Assembly: GCF_002591895.1 (NCBI RefSeq) | Contig: NZ_NISX01000008.1 | Location: 129,788-193,787, forward strand | DNA length: 64,000 nucleotides | DNA from: Lacimicrobium alkaliphilum | GTDB taxonomy: Bacteria; Pseudomonadota; Gammaproteobacteria; Enterobacterales; Alteromonadaceae | Direction: 5' to 3' | Part shown: in pieces, positions 9,414-19,305 of the stretch | How positions within the stretch are numbered: position 1 is the first letter of the stretch | How the letters are laid out: each line of letters starts with the position of its first letter | Notes under the pieces: model-generated | The model's input: the letters and a program-made list of their open reading frames with translations, nothing else | What the model was told of the DNA's origin: nothing | Databases searched by the model: none | Position numbers and translations under genes: made by a program

Positions 9414-9890
9414 TTAAGAAAGCTGTTCCAGCATAGTCTGAGCGTCACTCACCTCAAACTTGCCGGGTTCTTCGAGGTTCACTTTCTCAACTTTGCCATC
9501 CACTACCAGCATTGAATACCGTTTCGAGCGAACACCACCGAATGCACCGGTATCCATATCCATGCCCAATGCTTTAGCAAAGCTGGCATCGCCATCGGCC
9601 AGCATCAGCAGCTCACCGGCATTCTGGTCTTTACTCCAGGCTTCCATCACAAACGCGTCGCTGACTGCGGTACAGATTACGGTGTCCACACCCTCGGCTT
9701 TGATCTTGTCGGCCAGTGTCACATACCCCGGCAAATGAGATTCAGAGCACGTTGGTGTAAATGGGCCGGGAACCGCAAAAAGTACCACTTTCTTACCGGC
9801 GAACAAGTCTGCTGTGCTGGCCTCTTTGCTCTCACCATCTACACGCAGAGAAAACTTCATATCGGGAAGAGATTGTCCTGGTTGAATCAT
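9414..9890 (-). CDS. Peroxiredoxin, Prx5 type
   Basis: A 158-residue cytoplasmic thiol peroxidase. The active-site stretch VPGPFTPTCSESHLPGY carries the peroxidatic cysteine in the Prx5 context (P-T-C-S), unlike AhpC or BCP types. The C-terminal part (FGGVRSKRYSMLVVDGKVEKVNLEEPG) is also typical. No glutaredoxin domain is fused, so this is the short form that relies on glutathione/glutaredoxin or thioredoxin. It follows rsmJ with a 12-base gap and may be cotranscribed with it. Confidence 0.92.
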   Translation of the reverse strand: MIQPGQSLPDMKFSLRVDGESKEASTADLFAGKKVVLFAVPGPFTPTCSESHLPGYVTLADKIKAEGVDTVICTAVSDAFVMEAWSKDQNAGELLMLADGDASFAKALGMDMDTGAFGGVRSKRYSMLVVDGKVEKVNLEEPGKFEVSDAQTMLEQLS

Positions 9891-9902
9891 TGAAGACTCC
9901 TT

Positions 9903-10676
9903 TTAGGTTTTTGAGCCATGAATGAGATAAACATCAAAACGGTTGGCCCGGCCCGTCATTTGTATATGGGGCTTTTTCTGATTAAGCCAAGGGGCGCCGG
10001 CGGGTCGTTTTACCACCACACGTTTTTGCGCAAGCTGCAAAGCGGGCTGCAGCAGGCTGTCAGCATCGTCATCGGGGCCCAGCAGTTGCTGAAAAAGGCG
10101 CATTTCTTTTTTCACCAGCGCCGATTTTTTTCTGTGAGGAAACATCGGATCCAGATACACCACATCAGGTTGTTGCCCTTGCCAGCGGGCCATTACCGAT
10201 ACCGCACTATCGCTTAACAAATGCATTCGTTCTGGTAACCAGCTGCCAAGCTCCTGATCCTGCGCCGCGCGCTGTAATCCATCATCAAGCAGCGCCGACA
10301 CCACATTGGAGCGCTCCAGCAAGGTCAGGTGGCAGCCCAGACTGGCAAGAATAAAGGCATCCCGGCCCAGCCCGGCGGTGGCATCCAGCACCGCAGGCCG
10401 GTAACTGCCTTTAATGCCCACGGCTTTGGCGATGGCTTCATTTTTACCGCCGCCATGCTGACGCCGCCAGCTGATGCTGCTTGCGGCAAAATCCACCTGT
10501 ACCACTCCCATTTTTGGATCATCCAGGGTCTTGAGCGCAAGGCCGTATTCATTCAGCCACAGCACCAGACCGCTGTCAGTCTCTGTCTGAGCCAGCGGCA
10601 GTTGCCACTTTTGCGCGACATCCTGCGCCTGAGTCTGAAATTCTCCACTGGCGGCCATTACCGGAATTACATTCAT
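9903..10676 (-). CDS. rsmJ: 16S rRNA (guanine1516-N2)-methyltransferase RsmJ
   Basis: A 257-residue class I SAM methyltransferase. RsmJ methylates N2 of G1516 in 16S rRNA. The SAM-binding motif is VLDATAGLGRDAFILASLG; the catalytic-type motif VYLDPMFPHRKKSALVKKEMRLF is characteristic of the YhiQ/RsmJ family, as is GVVQVDFAASS upstream. The ATG at 10676 overlaps the recG stop codon (TGATG), which favours it over the longer frame reaching 10712. Translational coupling to recG is likely. Confidence 0.93.
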   Translation of the reverse strand: MNVIPVMAASGEFQTQAQDVAQKWQLPLAQTETDSGLVLWLNEYGLALKTLDDPKMGVVQVDFAASSISWRRQHGGGKNEAIAKAVGIKGSYRPAVLDATAGLGRDAFILASLGCHLTLLERSNVVSALLDDGLQRAAQDQELGSWLPERMHLLSDSAVSVMARWQGQQPDVVYLDPMFPHRKKSALVKKEMRLFQQLLGPDDDADSLLQPALQLAQKRVVVKRPAGAPWLNQKKPHIQMTGRANRFDVYLIHGSKT

Positions 10677-12751
10677 CAGGCGTGACCGTAGTTTTCGCGA
10701 TGCGCCAGCCAACGATTGATCAGCGCCTGTGCTTTATCGGGATGCCCCTGCCACAGCGTTGCGGCCAGTTCCTGGACCTGAGGGATCAGATGAGCATCAC
10801 GTACCAGATCGGCAATCTTAAGGTCAGCCAACCCGGTTTGTTTGGTGCCCAGTAATTCGCCGGGGCCGCGGATCTCCAGATCACGCTGTGCAATCATAAA
10901 GCCATCATTGCTCTGCCTCAGCACCGACAAACGCTGAGTCGCGGTTTTTGACAGCGGTGACTGGTACATCAGTACGCAGTGGCTCTCCACCGAACCACGC
11001 CCGACCCTACCGCGTAACTGGTGTAACTGTGCCAGCCCCAGCCGCTCAGGGTTTTCAATAATCATTAAGCTGGCATTAGGCACATCCACGCCCACTTCTA
11101 TAACGGTTGTGGCCACCAGTAAATCCAGTTCAGCGTTGTTAAAGGCTTCCATCACCTGTTGTTTTTCTGCGGCTTTTAACCGCCCATGTACCAGCCCCAC
11201 CCGTAAATCCGGCAACGCCATAGCCAGCGCCTGAGCGGTATCCTCGGCGGCCTGACATTCCAGCACCTCAGACTCTTCAATCAGGGTGCATACCCAGTAA
11301 ACCTGCCTGCCTTGCAGTTTACAGGCTTCATGAACCCGGGCCACCACTTCATCACGGCGATTATCGGGGATAGCGACAGTTTTAACCGGGGTGCGCCCCG
11401 GTGGTAGCTCATCGATTACCGAGGTATCCAGATCCGCATAGGCGGTCATAGCGAGCGTACGGGGAATGGGCGTGGCGGTCATAATTAACTGATGGGGAAA
11501 TAATCCCTGCTGCTGGCCTTTCTCGCGCAGGGCCAGGCGTTGATGCACACCAAATCGGTGCTGTTCGTCGATGATCACCAGTGCCAGATGCTGAAAATTA
11601 ACACTCTGCTGAAAAATCGCATGGGTGCCCACCAGCATCTGTATTTCACCACCAGCCAGACGTTCAAGCAATGCCTCACGCGCTTTACCCTTAAGTTTAC
11701 CGGCCAGCCAGCCCACTTCGATATTCAGCGGCTCAAGCCATTGCCTGAAATTATTGGCGTGTTGCTCGGCTAAAAGCTCAGTGGGTGCCATCATCGCCAC
11801 CTGATAGCCGGCACCGATAGCAGTCAGGGCGGCCAGGGCGGCAACCAGGGTTTTACCGGAGCCTACGTCCCCCTGAACCAGACGCATCATTGGCCTGGGC
11901 ATCGCAAGATCTCGGGCAATTTCTGTATTAACCCGCTGCTGCGCAGCCGTAGGTGTAAAGGGCAATAAATCCAGAAAACGCCTGATCAACGCTGGATCCG
12001 GTGTCAGCGCCATACTGTGCTGGCTGTCACTGTTTTTGCGCACCTTAAGTACGCTTAAATGATGAGCCAGTAGTTCTTCGAGAATTAACCGCTGTTGTGC
12101 CGGATGCTCACCGTTTTCCAGCACGGCCAGGCTCTCACCCGCCTGCGGACGGTGTACTGTCTTCAGCGCCTGTTTAAGGCTGATCTGCTGAGCATACAGC
12201 CCTTCGGGTAATAACTCTGCCAGGCCACCTTTATCTAACAACTTCAGGGCCTGTTCTGTAAGGTTGCGCAGACTGATCTGTTTTAAGCCTTCGGTGGTGG
12301 GGTAAACCGGCGTATAAGCTTCTTCGGTAGGAGCGGGGGCATCTGCCTGCTGCAGACGGTATTCCGGATGCATCATTTCCAGGCCGTATTTGCCACGGCG
12401 CACTTCACCGAAACAGCGGATGGTCAGCCCCGCTTGCAGGGCATTTTTCTGGGCGGCGCTAAAATGAAAAAAACGCAGGCTGATGCTGCCGGTGCCATCA
12501 GACACCCGCACGATCAACATGCGTTTACGGCCAAACTGAATATCCGATGACATCACTTCGCCCTGAACACTGGCGTGAATATGCGGCATCAGGTCGGCAA
12601 TAGGATAGATTCGCGTGCGATCTTCATAGCGCAGGGGCAGATGAAAGAGCAGATCCTGCACCGTCACCAGCCCCAGTTTTTGCAGCTTTTCGGCAACTTT
12701 GCTGCCTACACCTTTAAGTTCTGTCAGCTTCAGATATGAGAGTGACTGCAT
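10676..12751 (-). CDS. recG: ATP-dependent DNA helicase RecG
   Basis: A 691-residue RecG, the branch-migration helicase that remodels stalled replication forks, of normal length. Order: N-terminal wedge/OB domain (about 1-230, including YLKLTELKGVGSKVAEKL and LLFHLPLRYEDRT), Walker A RLVQGDVGSGKTLVAALAAL, the box II equivalent LVIIDEQHRFGVHQR, motif III MTATPIPRTLAM, and the C-terminal helicase motifs TTVIEVGVDVPNASLMIIENPERLGLAQLHQLRGRVGRG. It lies downstream of trmH as in E. coli, although a secreted AhpC-like gene is inserted between the two. Confidence 0.97.
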   Translation of the reverse strand: MQSLSYLKLTELKGVGSKVAEKLQKLGLVTVQDLLFHLPLRYEDRTRIYPIADLMPHIHASVQGEVMSSDIQFGRKRMLIVRVSDGTGSISLRFFHFSAAQKNALQAGLTIRCFGEVRRGKYGLEMMHPEYRLQQADAPAPTEEAYTPVYPTTEGLKQISLRNLTEQALKLLDKGGLAELLPEGLYAQQISLKQALKTVHRPQAGESLAVLENGEHPAQQRLILEELLAHHLSVLKVRKNSDSQHSMALTPDPALIRRFLDLLPFTPTAAQQRVNTEIARDLAMPRPMMRLVQGDVGSGKTLVAALAALTAIGAGYQVAMMAPTELLAEQHANNFRQWLEPLNIEVGWLAGKLKGKAREALLERLAGGEIQMLVGTHAIFQQSVNFQHLALVIIDEQHRFGVHQRLALREKGQQQGLFPHQLIMTATPIPRTLAMTAYADLDTSVIDELPPGRTPVKTVAIPDNRRDEVVARVHEACKLQGRQVYWVCTLIEESEVLECQAAEDTAQALAMALPDLRVGLVHGRLKAAEKQQVMEAFNNAELDLLVATTVIEVGVDVPNASLMIIENPERLGLAQLHQLRGRVGRGSVESHCVLMYQSPLSKTATQRLSVLRQSNDGFMIAQRDLEIRGPGELLGTKQTGLADLKIADLVRDAHLIPQVQELAATLWQGHPDKAQALINRWLAHRENYGHA

Positions 12752-12757
12752 CCATGA

Positions 12758-13399
12758 TTATTTTAAAGCCAGTTTGGCAGCATGATACACCAACTCGGGA
12801 TCAACACGTACCTTGTAATCCGGGTTCACATACTGGAAATGGATCAGGCCGCTCTGATCGGCAATATACACTGCCGGTGCCGGTAATACGATGCGATCGT
12901 CGCCGGGCAGGCTGGCAAACACATTTCCCATAGCCCCGCGGTATTTTTTGGCGGTGTCTTTATCGAGGAAGAAGCCAATACCAAAGCCACGGGTGGCGTT
13001 AAGGTCGTGGTCTGAGAGCACCTGGGCTTTATAGTCGGTATCAAATTTCTGGGATTGTAATCGGGCCACGGAATCGGTGGAAATTGTCAGGATCTGATAG
13101 CCAAGATCACTGATTTTTTGCTCTACTGCCCGAAAATCGGCTAACTGCGCATTGCAATAGGGACACCAGCCACCGCGATAAAACAGTATAACAGCGGGCT
13201 TTTCCTGCACCAGCTTGCGCAAATTAACAGCGCTGCCATCAGTTCGTTTTACACTCACGTCCGGAATTTTCTGGCCATTCAACAGTGGCGTGACCTGTTC
13301 AGCACTGTCAGCAATCAACGTGCGATCCAACGCCAGTGATGGGCCGCTAAAAAAAGCAGCGCTGGCGATAAGAACCAATAAGGCAGAGCGTATAGACAT
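12758..13399 (-). CDS. Secreted AhpC/TSA-family peroxiredoxin-like thiol protein
   Basis: A 213-residue thioredoxin-fold protein with an N-terminal signal peptide (cleaved after SLALD, about residue 24), so it is probably periplasmic. The active site is VILFYRGGWCPYCNAQLADF, a CxxC pair in the position where AhpC/TSA proteins carry the peroxidatic cysteine. KRTDGSAVNLRKL and GIGFFLDKDTAKKY fit the AhpC/TSA-like group often annotated as peroxiredoxin-like. It may reduce peroxides or thiols; no partner is visible. It ends six bases before recG begins and splits the usual trmH-recG pair. Confidence 0.8.
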   Translation of the reverse strand: MSIRSALLVLIASAAFFSGPSLALDRTLIADSAEQVTPLLNGQKIPDVSVKRTDGSAVNLRKLVQEKPAVILFYRGGWCPYCNAQLADFRAVEQKISDLGYQILTISTDSVARLQSQKFDTDYKAQVLSDHDLNATRGFGIGFFLDKDTAKKYRGAMGNVFASLPGDDRIVLPAPAVYIADQSGLIHFQYVNPDYKVRVDPELVYHAAKLALK

Positions 13400-13453
13400 A
13401 AAATCTCCTGGTTGGGGAAAACTGAATTAAGCTTCCAATAGACCTGCCCGGAC

Positions 13454-14164
13454 TCAAATAACTTTCAGGTTACTGGTGCGCTTTCCCTTGTGCTCCCGCA
13501 TGCGCTGCCACCAACTCTGAGATGCCCTTATCTGACCCTGCTCATCCACCTCGGGGTATTCCAGACCTTTGACCCGACACAGTGTTTTAAGGCGGGGATA
13601 GCCCCCTTCGAACAGAATTCTCTGGCACTCAGCCTCATCCAATCGTGGTTTCTCGTATAATCCGGCCTGCTGGCGTTGACGCTGGGCTTCGTACAGCACC
13701 AATGCGCCCGCTACCGATACATTTAACGACTGCACCATGCCCTGCATAGGAATAACGATGTGCTGATGGGCTGCTTCCAGGGCCTGATCCGTGGCCCCGT
13801 ATTTTTCCTGGCCGAACAGAATGGCGGTGGGACGACAGTAATCGATATCGCGGAAATCCACCGATTTATCCGATAAGTGGGTCACCAGAATCTGCATGTT
13901 CTGCTCATTGAAGGCATCGATGGCACTGCTGGTATCGGCATGGGTATGCAATTTCAGCCAGTTTTGACTACCTACTGAGGTTCCGCTGCGGATCTGATGG
14001 CGGGTATTCCAGATGACATGCAAATTATGCGCGCCAACCGCATCACAGTTACGCATGATCGCAGCCAGATTATGGGGTTTATGTACTTTTTCCAGACATA
14101 CCGCCAGATCCGGCTGGCGCAGGGCCAGCATCTTACGGATACGTTGATAACGCTCAGGCGTCAT
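13454..14164 (-). CDS. trmH: tRNA (guanosine(18)-2'-O)-methyltransferase TrmH
   Basis: A 236-residue SPOUT-fold RNA methyltransferase that forms Gm18 in tRNA. The N-terminus (MTPERYQRIRKMLALRQPDLAVCLEKVHKPHNLAAIMRNCDAVG) and the SPOUT knot motifs ILFGQEKYGAT, IVIPMQGMVQSLNVSVAGALVLYEA are clear. The C-terminal tail with a conserved Pro-Arg-Leu (GGYPRL) is typical of TrmH. It follows ridA with a 12-base gap, in the E. coli-like spoT-trmH-recG order. Confidence 0.96.
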   Translation of the reverse strand: MTPERYQRIRKMLALRQPDLAVCLEKVHKPHNLAAIMRNCDAVGAHNLHVIWNTRHQIRSGTSVGSQNWLKLHTHADTSSAIDAFNEQNMQILVTHLSDKSVDFRDIDYCRPTAILFGQEKYGATDQALEAAHQHIVIPMQGMVQSLNVSVAGALVLYEAQRQRQQAGLYEKPRLDEAECQRILFEGGYPRLKTLCRVKGLEYPEVDEQGQIRASQSWWQRMREHKGKRTSNLKVI

Positions 14165-14176
14165 GGCTACGGCAGG

Positions 14177-14563
14177 TTATTCAGGCAGCTCCATAATGCC
14201 GTCGATTTCTATCTGCGCGCCCTTGGGCAGTTCTTTAACACCAATGGCCGCGCGGGCCGGATAAGGTTGCTTAAAATATTGCTTCATCATTTCATTGACT
14301 GCAGCAAAATTACTCAGGTCGGTAAGGTATATATTCACTTTGGTCAGATCATTGGGGCTGCCGCCGGCCGCCTCACATACTGCCTTAACATTTTCAAAAA
14401 CCTGTCTGGCCTGCTCGGCAAAATCCTCAGAAACCATCTCCATACTCTCTGGAACCAGGGGTATCTGACCGGACAAATAGATTGTGGTACCGGATTTAAC
14501 GGCCTGACTGTATGGGCCAATAGCCGCAGGGGCCCTGTCAGTATGAATAACGGACTTAGACAT
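14177..14563 (-). CDS. ridA: RidA family 2-iminobutanoate/2-iminopropanoate deaminase
   Basis: A 128-residue RidA protein that hydrolyses reactive enamine/imine intermediates made by PLP enzymes. Motifs: [26 protein letters not shown], the mid-region [20 protein letters not shown] and the C-terminal arginine-containing signature [24 protein letters not shown]. The ATG at 14563 is chosen because family members start here ([14 protein letters not shown]), and a purine-rich GAAAGAG lies upstream; the open frame to 14632 overlaps spoT and is not conserved. It sits between spoT and trmH, an arrangement seen in many Alteromonadales and Vibrionales. Confidence 0.94.
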   Translation of the reverse strand: MSKSVIHTDRAPAAIGPYSQAVKSGTTIYLSGQIPLVPESMEMVSEDFAEQARQVFENVKAVCEAAGGSPNDLTKVNIYLTDLSNFAAVNEMMKQYFKQPYPARAAIGVKELPKGAQIEIDGIMELPE

Positions 14564-14573
14564 AACTCTTTCC

Positions 14574-16697
14574 TCAGGAATTTTGTTTCGATTGACTGTG
14601 ACGAGAAACTTTTTGTACCTCTGGCATCGCACGGATTTTGCGCATAACGTTAGCCAGATGTACGCGATTGGTCGTCGTAATTTCCAAATCTATGTAGTAA
14701 ATATTGCTCTCTTTTTCTTCAGTCTGCAGACTGATGATATCAGAATCAGCAGCGGCAATCGCATTAGTGAGCTTGGCCAATGTGCCCTGATGGTTGATCA
14801 GTTCTACCCGCACAGAGGCTTTAAACTCACCCTGTACGTTACTCTCCCAGTTCATCGGCAGTACTCTGTGTGGTTCTTCCTTGGCGAGCTTACGAATATT
14901 ACGGCATCCGTTCTGGTGGATCACCATGCCTTTGCCCGGACTGAGAATGGCGATGATAATATCTCCGGGGATGGGATGGCAACAACGACCATAACTGACC
15001 AGCAACCCTTCTGTACCCTTGATGGCGACCCTGGCGTGGCTGTCATCGACAATTTTTGGCTCCTGATTTCCCAGCAGACGTCGTGCGACGATGGCACTGA
15101 GCTCATTACCCAGACCTATGTCTGCCAACAGGGCATAAAAGTTTTCATGTTTGGTTTCTTTCACCACCCGATCGATATCCGCTTCGGTAATATCTTCCAG
15201 CTTGGTGGTACCCAGGGCATGGCGCAGCAGTCTGTTACCCATATTGATCGCTTCTTCGGAACGCTGTTTTTTGAGGTACTGGCGGATATAGGACCGGGCC
15301 TTGGCACTGACGACAAAATTCAGCCAGCTGGCGTTGGGTTTAGCCCTGGGGGAGGTAATAATTTCCACCGACTGACCATTTTGCAATGGCCGGTTGAGCG
15401 AATAATTGCGACGATCGACCCTGACCCCGACACAGGAATTACCGATATCTGAATGCACTGCATAGGCAAAATCCACCGCAGTGGCACCCATCGGCAACTC
15501 GATAATGCGCCCGTCAGGGGTAAACACATAGATTTCCTCGGGGAACAGATCGGTTTTAACGTTTTCAATAAATTCCACCGACGAACTGGCGCTGTGTTGC
15601 AGTTCCAGCAACGACTGCATCCATTTACGGGCTCGCACCTGTGCGGTGGTACCCCGGGTTTCTCCGGGTTCTTTATACATCCAGTGGGCCGCTACGCCTT
15701 TGTCAGCCATTTGTTCCATTTCCATGGTACGAATCTGGATTTCCACCGGAATACCATGAGGGCCCACTAACGATGTATGCAGAGACTGATAACCGTTAGT
15801 GCGGGGAATAGCAATATAATCCTTAAACCGCCCTTCGATGGGTTTATACAACCCATGCATAGCCCCCAGTGCACGATAGCAACTGTCCACCCCTTCGACG
15901 ATCAGACGAAAGGCGTAGATATCCATCACCTCATTGAACAGAAGCTCTTTATTCTTCATCTTGCGATAAATGGAATACAAGTGCTTTTCGCGCCCCAGTA
16001 CCTGAGCGTCAATGACACTCTCTTGGAGACGCATTTCGATTTCCTGGCGGGTATTCTCGATGATTTCCTTACGGTTTCCGCGGGCCTGACGTACGGCTGT
16101 GCCCAACGCCCGGTAACGCATCGGGTACATGGCCTGAAAACCGAGGTCTTCAAGCTCATTCTTGATATCATGAATGCCCAGCCGGTGAGCTATAGGCGCA
16201 TAGATCTCGAGGGTTTCCCGGGCAATACGGCGGCGCTTGTCGGGTCTGAGCGCTTCAAGAGTGCGCATATTATGGGTGCGGTCGGCCAGTTTTATCAGGA
16301 TCACCCGAATGTCCTGGGTCATGGCCATCATCATCTTGCGGAAGTTCTCTGCCTGAGCTTCTTTTTTACTGCGAAACTGGATCTTATCCAGTTTGCTGAC
16401 GCCTTCCACCAGATCCGCCACCGACGGCCCAAAAGCCTCGATCAATTGCTCTTTGGAAACCGGGGTATCCTCAATGGTGTCATGCAGTAACGCTGACATC
16501 AGGGTCTCATAATCCAGATGCATATCGGCAAGAATGCCAGCCACTGCCACCGGATGGGTAATATAAGGGTCACCACTTGAGCGCATCTGACCATCGTGCG
16601 CATCTCTTGCCAGCACAAACGCGCGCTTAACATCTTCGACCTGTTCCACAGGAAGATAGTCGCTGACTTTTTGTTTCAGGCCTTCGAAAAGATACAC
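14574..16697 (-). CDS. spoT: Bifunctional (p)ppGpp synthetase/hydrolase SpoT
   Basis: A 707-residue long-form RSH protein that makes and degrades (p)ppGpp. The HD hydrolase domain has [23 protein letters not shown] and [12 protein letters not shown], so hydrolysis is intact. The synthetase domain follows (about 200-340, with YSIYRKMK and [14 protein letters not shown]). The regulatory half has a TGS domain ([33 protein letters not shown]), a helical region, the conserved-cysteine motif [11 protein letters not shown], and an ACT domain at the C-terminus. Retention of HD residues marks it as SpoT rather than RelA. The position between rpoZ and trmH is the standard one. Confidence 0.97.
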   Translation of the reverse strand: MYLFEGLKQKVSDYLPVEQVEDVKRAFVLARDAHDGQMRSSGDPYITHPVAVAGILADMHLDYETLMSALLHDTIEDTPVSKEQLIEAFGPSVADLVEGVSKLDKIQFRSKKEAQAENFRKMMMAMTQDIRVILIKLADRTHNMRTLEALRPDKRRRIARETLEIYAPIAHRLGIHDIKNELEDLGFQAMYPMRYRALGTAVRQARGNRKEIIENTRQEIEMRLQESVIDAQVLGREKHLYSIYRKMKNKELLFNEVMDIYAFRLIVEGVDSCYRALGAMHGLYKPIEGRFKDYIAIPRTNGYQSLHTSLVGPHGIPVEIQIRTMEMEQMADKGVAAHWMYKEPGETRGTTAQVRARKWMQSLLELQHSASSSVEFIENVKTDLFPEEIYVFTPDGRIIELPMGATAVDFAYAVHSDIGNSCVGVRVDRRNYSLNRPLQNGQSVEIITSPRAKPNASWLNFVVSAKARSYIRQYLKKQRSEEAINMGNRLLRHALGTTKLEDITEADIDRVVKETKHENFYALLADIGLGNELSAIVARRLLGNQEPKIVDDSHARVAIKGTEGLLVSYGRCCHPIPGDIIIAILSPGKGMVIHQNGCRNIRKLAKEEPHRVLPMNWESNVQGEFKASVRVELINHQGTLAKLTNAIAAADSDIISLQTEEKESNIYYIDLEITTTNRVHLANVMRKIRAMPEVQKVSRHSQSKQNS

Positions 16698-16811
16698 GTC
16701 GGGATCATTAAATTGGATAAATCAGGGGAGTAGAATACGAAGAATCGGACTGAATAGAAATAGCCAGTTTAAAACTGGCGGGCCGATATCTCACGGCCCA
16801 CAGCAATAAAC

Positions 16812-17087
16812 TTATTCCTGGCCGGAAAGGATGTTCGCCACAGAAGAAAACTCTTCCTGATCCTGTTCCTGCTGAGTACGCATTTCATCGGCATCCATGC
16901 TCTGTGCTGTTACCAGACCGCGTTCGATTTCACGCAGGGCAACCACTGTGGCCTTGTCATTTTCCCATTCAACCTTGGCATCACGCCCTTCAATGGCAAG
17001 CTGGCGGGCACGGCGTGCGGCAACCAGTACCAGATCAAAACGGTTACCAATCTTATTTACTGCATCTTCAACTGTTACGCGGGCCAT
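16812..17087 (-). CDS. rpoZ: RNA polymerase omega subunit RpoZ
   Basis: A 91-residue omega subunit that assists RNA polymerase assembly and takes part in ppGpp binding. It starts [31 protein letters not shown] and continues [18 protein letters not shown], nearly the textbook sequence. The ATG at 17087 is certain from homology; the longer open frame to 17375 runs through intergenic repeats. It precedes spoT by about 110 bases. The usual close link to gmk is broken here by a 778-base repeat island. Confidence 0.97.
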   Translation of the reverse strand: MARVTVEDAVNKIGNRFDLVLVAARRARQLAIEGRDAKVEWENDKATVVALREIERGLVTAQSMDADEMRTQQEQDQEEFSSVANILSGQE

Positions 17088-17865
17088 CTGAAACTCCGTG
17101 AGCGATATGGAAAAAGGCCGGATAGTGTACAGTTTTTCCACGGTAAAAGAAATATGCTTTTGCGGAGGAAAGCTTTCAGTTGTCCGCCATCCGTTTTCAG
17201 AGTAGCCCTTGTCATGCCCGAATGTTGTTATCGGGCATCCAGCAGCCTTTGAATATCTTAATGCGCCACCTCTACAATCAGTCATCAAAGGTGCTGGACA
17301 GGCCCAGCGACCTTTGAGAAAGGCAAAATTAACCACAGAGGCACGGAGAACACAGAGGTAGAACGGTTTAATCATTTTTACTTCTCCGTGCCCTCTGTGT
17401 CTCTGTGGTAAATCATTCTTTTCCAGTGGTTAGTGCGAAAAAAGCCTTCAACCAACAAAAACACTAAACCCACGAACAGCGCATGATCTTGTAGTCCGGA
17501 TGCAGCTAAGCGAGGCGCAAAGAATCAATGGCCCTGAGTCCTTATCCCACTGCGGCCCTGCGCCTCTGCGAGAAAAGCATTATAAACCACGGAGGCATCC
17601 AGCAGCCTTTGAATATCTTAATGCACCGCCTCTACAATCAGTCATCAAAGGTGCTGGACAGGCCCAGCGACCTTTGAGAAAGGCTAAGTTAACCACGGAG
17701 TCACCCAGCAGCCTTTGCTTTATCAATGTGCCATCCGGTAGCATCTGTCAATCAAAGGTGCTGGGCAGGCAGAGAACACAGAGGGGTTAATGATTAATTC
17801 CCTTCACTTCTCTGTGCCCTCTGTGTCTCTATGGTGAAATCTTCTTTTCGTGCAAAGGGGCGCTG
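17088..17865. repeat. Palindromic-repeat island separating gmk and rpoZ (778 bases)
   Basis: No gene is supported. Three copies of the CCAGCAGCCTTTGA...TCAAAGGTGCTGG palindrome lie at 17239-17297, 17599-17657 and 17705-17764. A block of about 105 bases (17235-17340) recurs almost unchanged at 17595-17700, exactly 360 bases on. A complete CCACAGAG...CTCTGTGG hairpin unit lies at 17332-17411; further left-arm fragments (about 17585, 17693) and a right-hand half (17771-17843) look as if the first palindrome had inserted into them. A TGCCCGA...TCGGGC hairpin lies at 17215-17235. Confidence 0.75.
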
Positions 17866-18486
17866 CTACTTCAACAGCTCGGTGAAAAGCTTTTCATGGC
17901 GGCGGGCTTGTTTGGTTTGAGTCAGGCGCTGGCACAATACAATGGCTTCGATTTCTTTAAGCGCCTGTCCGAAGTCGTCATTCACCACCACATAATCAAA
18001 TTCCTGAAAATGAGAAATTTCTTCTTTGGCTTGCGCCATACGCTGCGCAATTACCTCGTCTGAATCGGTATTGCGATGTTTTAAGCGGCGCAACAGCTCG
18101 TCCCGCGAAGGCGGGGCAATGAAAATAGTCGCGGTGTCTGGCATCAACGCCTTAACCTGCCGTGCGCCCTGCCAGTCAATATCCAGAAACACGTCTTTGC
18201 CCTGCTCTAGCGTATCGGCAATGGCCTGCTTAGAGGTGCCATAATACTTTCCGAACACCTCCGCCCATTCGAAAAAGGCTTCTTCGACGATCATTTGTCT
18301 GAACTGCGACTCGTCAACAAAATGATAATCAACATCCTGCTGTTCACCTGGCCTTGGACTGCGGGTAGTATGAGAAACAGACACTTGCATGGAGCCATCC
18401 TGGTAACGCTCCAGCAGGGCTTTGATAAGACTGGACTTACCTGCACCAGAAGGGGCAGCGAGAATAAACAGATTGCCGGTGGCCAT
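17866..18486 (-). CDS. gmk: Guanylate kinase
   Basis: A 206-residue guanylate kinase that phosphorylates GMP to GDP. The P-loop is [20 protein letters not shown], the GMP-binding motif [21 protein letters not shown], and [19 protein letters not shown] is the conserved Walker-B-like region. Length is normal. It is the upstream member of the gmk-rpoZ-spoT cluster, but a repeat island separates it from rpoZ. Confidence 0.97.
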   Translation of the reverse strand: MATGNLFILAAPSGAGKSSLIKALLERYQDGSMQVSVSHTTRSPRPGEQQDVDYHFVDESQFRQMIVEEAFFEWAEVFGKYYGTSKQAIADTLEQGKDVFLDIDWQGARQVKALMPDTATIFIAPPSRDELLRRLKHRNTDSDEVIAQRMAQAKEEISHFQEFDYVVVNDDFGQALKEIEAIVLCQRLTQTKQARRHEKLFTELLK

Positions 18487-18636
18487 ATTGCAATAAACTC
18501 GTCAGAATGCAAAAAACGCAATCTTATCACAAGATGTTTGTGCCCGGCACTTGGACAGCAGTGAATAAGTCTTTAGAGTAGCTTATATAGCGTTGACCGA
18601 TATTTTAAGACGATTTTGATACAACAAGGACTCTGA

Positions 18637-19305
18637 ATGAATTCAGCATTACCCTTTGTGGAAGTACTTCACGGTAATAAACCTGACGCCCTGGTGGTTT
18701 GGTTACATGGTCTAGGTGATTCAGGTAATGGCTTCGCGCCTATTGTCCCTGAACTAAAACTCCCTTCCAGCTTATCGGTGAGATTTTTGTTTCCCCATGC
18801 ACCCGTGCGTCCCGTTACGATCAATAACGGCATGGAAATGCGGGCATGGTATGACATCAAATCACTGGATTTTGAAAACCGCGCGGACAGCGAGGGAGTT
18901 ATGGCCTCTGCGGCACTCGTCAAAGCGCTGATCGAAGAAGAGATTGAAAAAGGGATGCCCTCTGAGCGTATTATTCTGGCTGGCTTTTCTCAGGGTGGAG
19001 TCATCGCCTATCAGCTGGGACTGCGCTTTGAGCAGAAACTGGGTGGCATCCTTGCTCTGTCGACGTATCTGAGTCAACCAGAGCTGCTCGAAGAGCAGCG
19101 CCACAGCGCTAATCAGAATACCGATATTCTGATCGCCCACGGGCTCTATGATGAAGTGATCCCCTGCGCTCTGGGCAAGGCTGCTTTTGAACGGATTCAG
19201 GCACTGGAATATCCGGTTCAGTGGCGGGACTACCCCATGCAACATAATGTCTGTATGGAAGAGATTCAGGAAGTGTCTCAGTGGCTGCAAAAACGCCTGG
19301 GCTGA
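18637..19305 (+). CDS. Alpha/beta hydrolase, carboxylesterase/phospholipase family
   Basis: A 222-residue serine hydrolase of the acyl-protein-thioesterase/carboxylesterase family. The oxyanion motif is VVWLHGLGDSGNGF; the nucleophile elbow is LAGFSQGGVIAYQLGL with the catalytic serine; the acid and histidine are in HGLYDEVIP and PMQHNVCMEEI. No signal peptide, so cytoplasmic. It starts at an ATG preceded by AAGGACTCTGA. Homologues hydrolyse short-chain esters; the native substrate is not known. Confidence 0.9.
   Translation: MNSALPFVEVLHGNKPDALVVWLHGLGDSGNGFAPIVPELKLPSSLSVRFLFPHAPVRPVTINNGMEMRAWYDIKSLDFENRADSEGVMASAALVKALIEEEIEKGMPSERIILAGFSQGGVIAYQLGLRFEQKLGGILALSTYLSQPELLEEQRHSANQNTDILIAHGLYDEVIPCALGKAAFERIQALEYPVQWRDYPMQHNVCMEEIQEVSQWLQKRLG

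Noticed and set aside
17088-17375. Long N-terminal extension of rpoZ
   Set aside because: Omega starts at [10 protein letters not shown]; the extension covers repeat sequence.
17500-17790. Open frame of 96 codons between gmk and rpoZ
   Set aside because: It is made entirely of the repeat units found at other places in the window.
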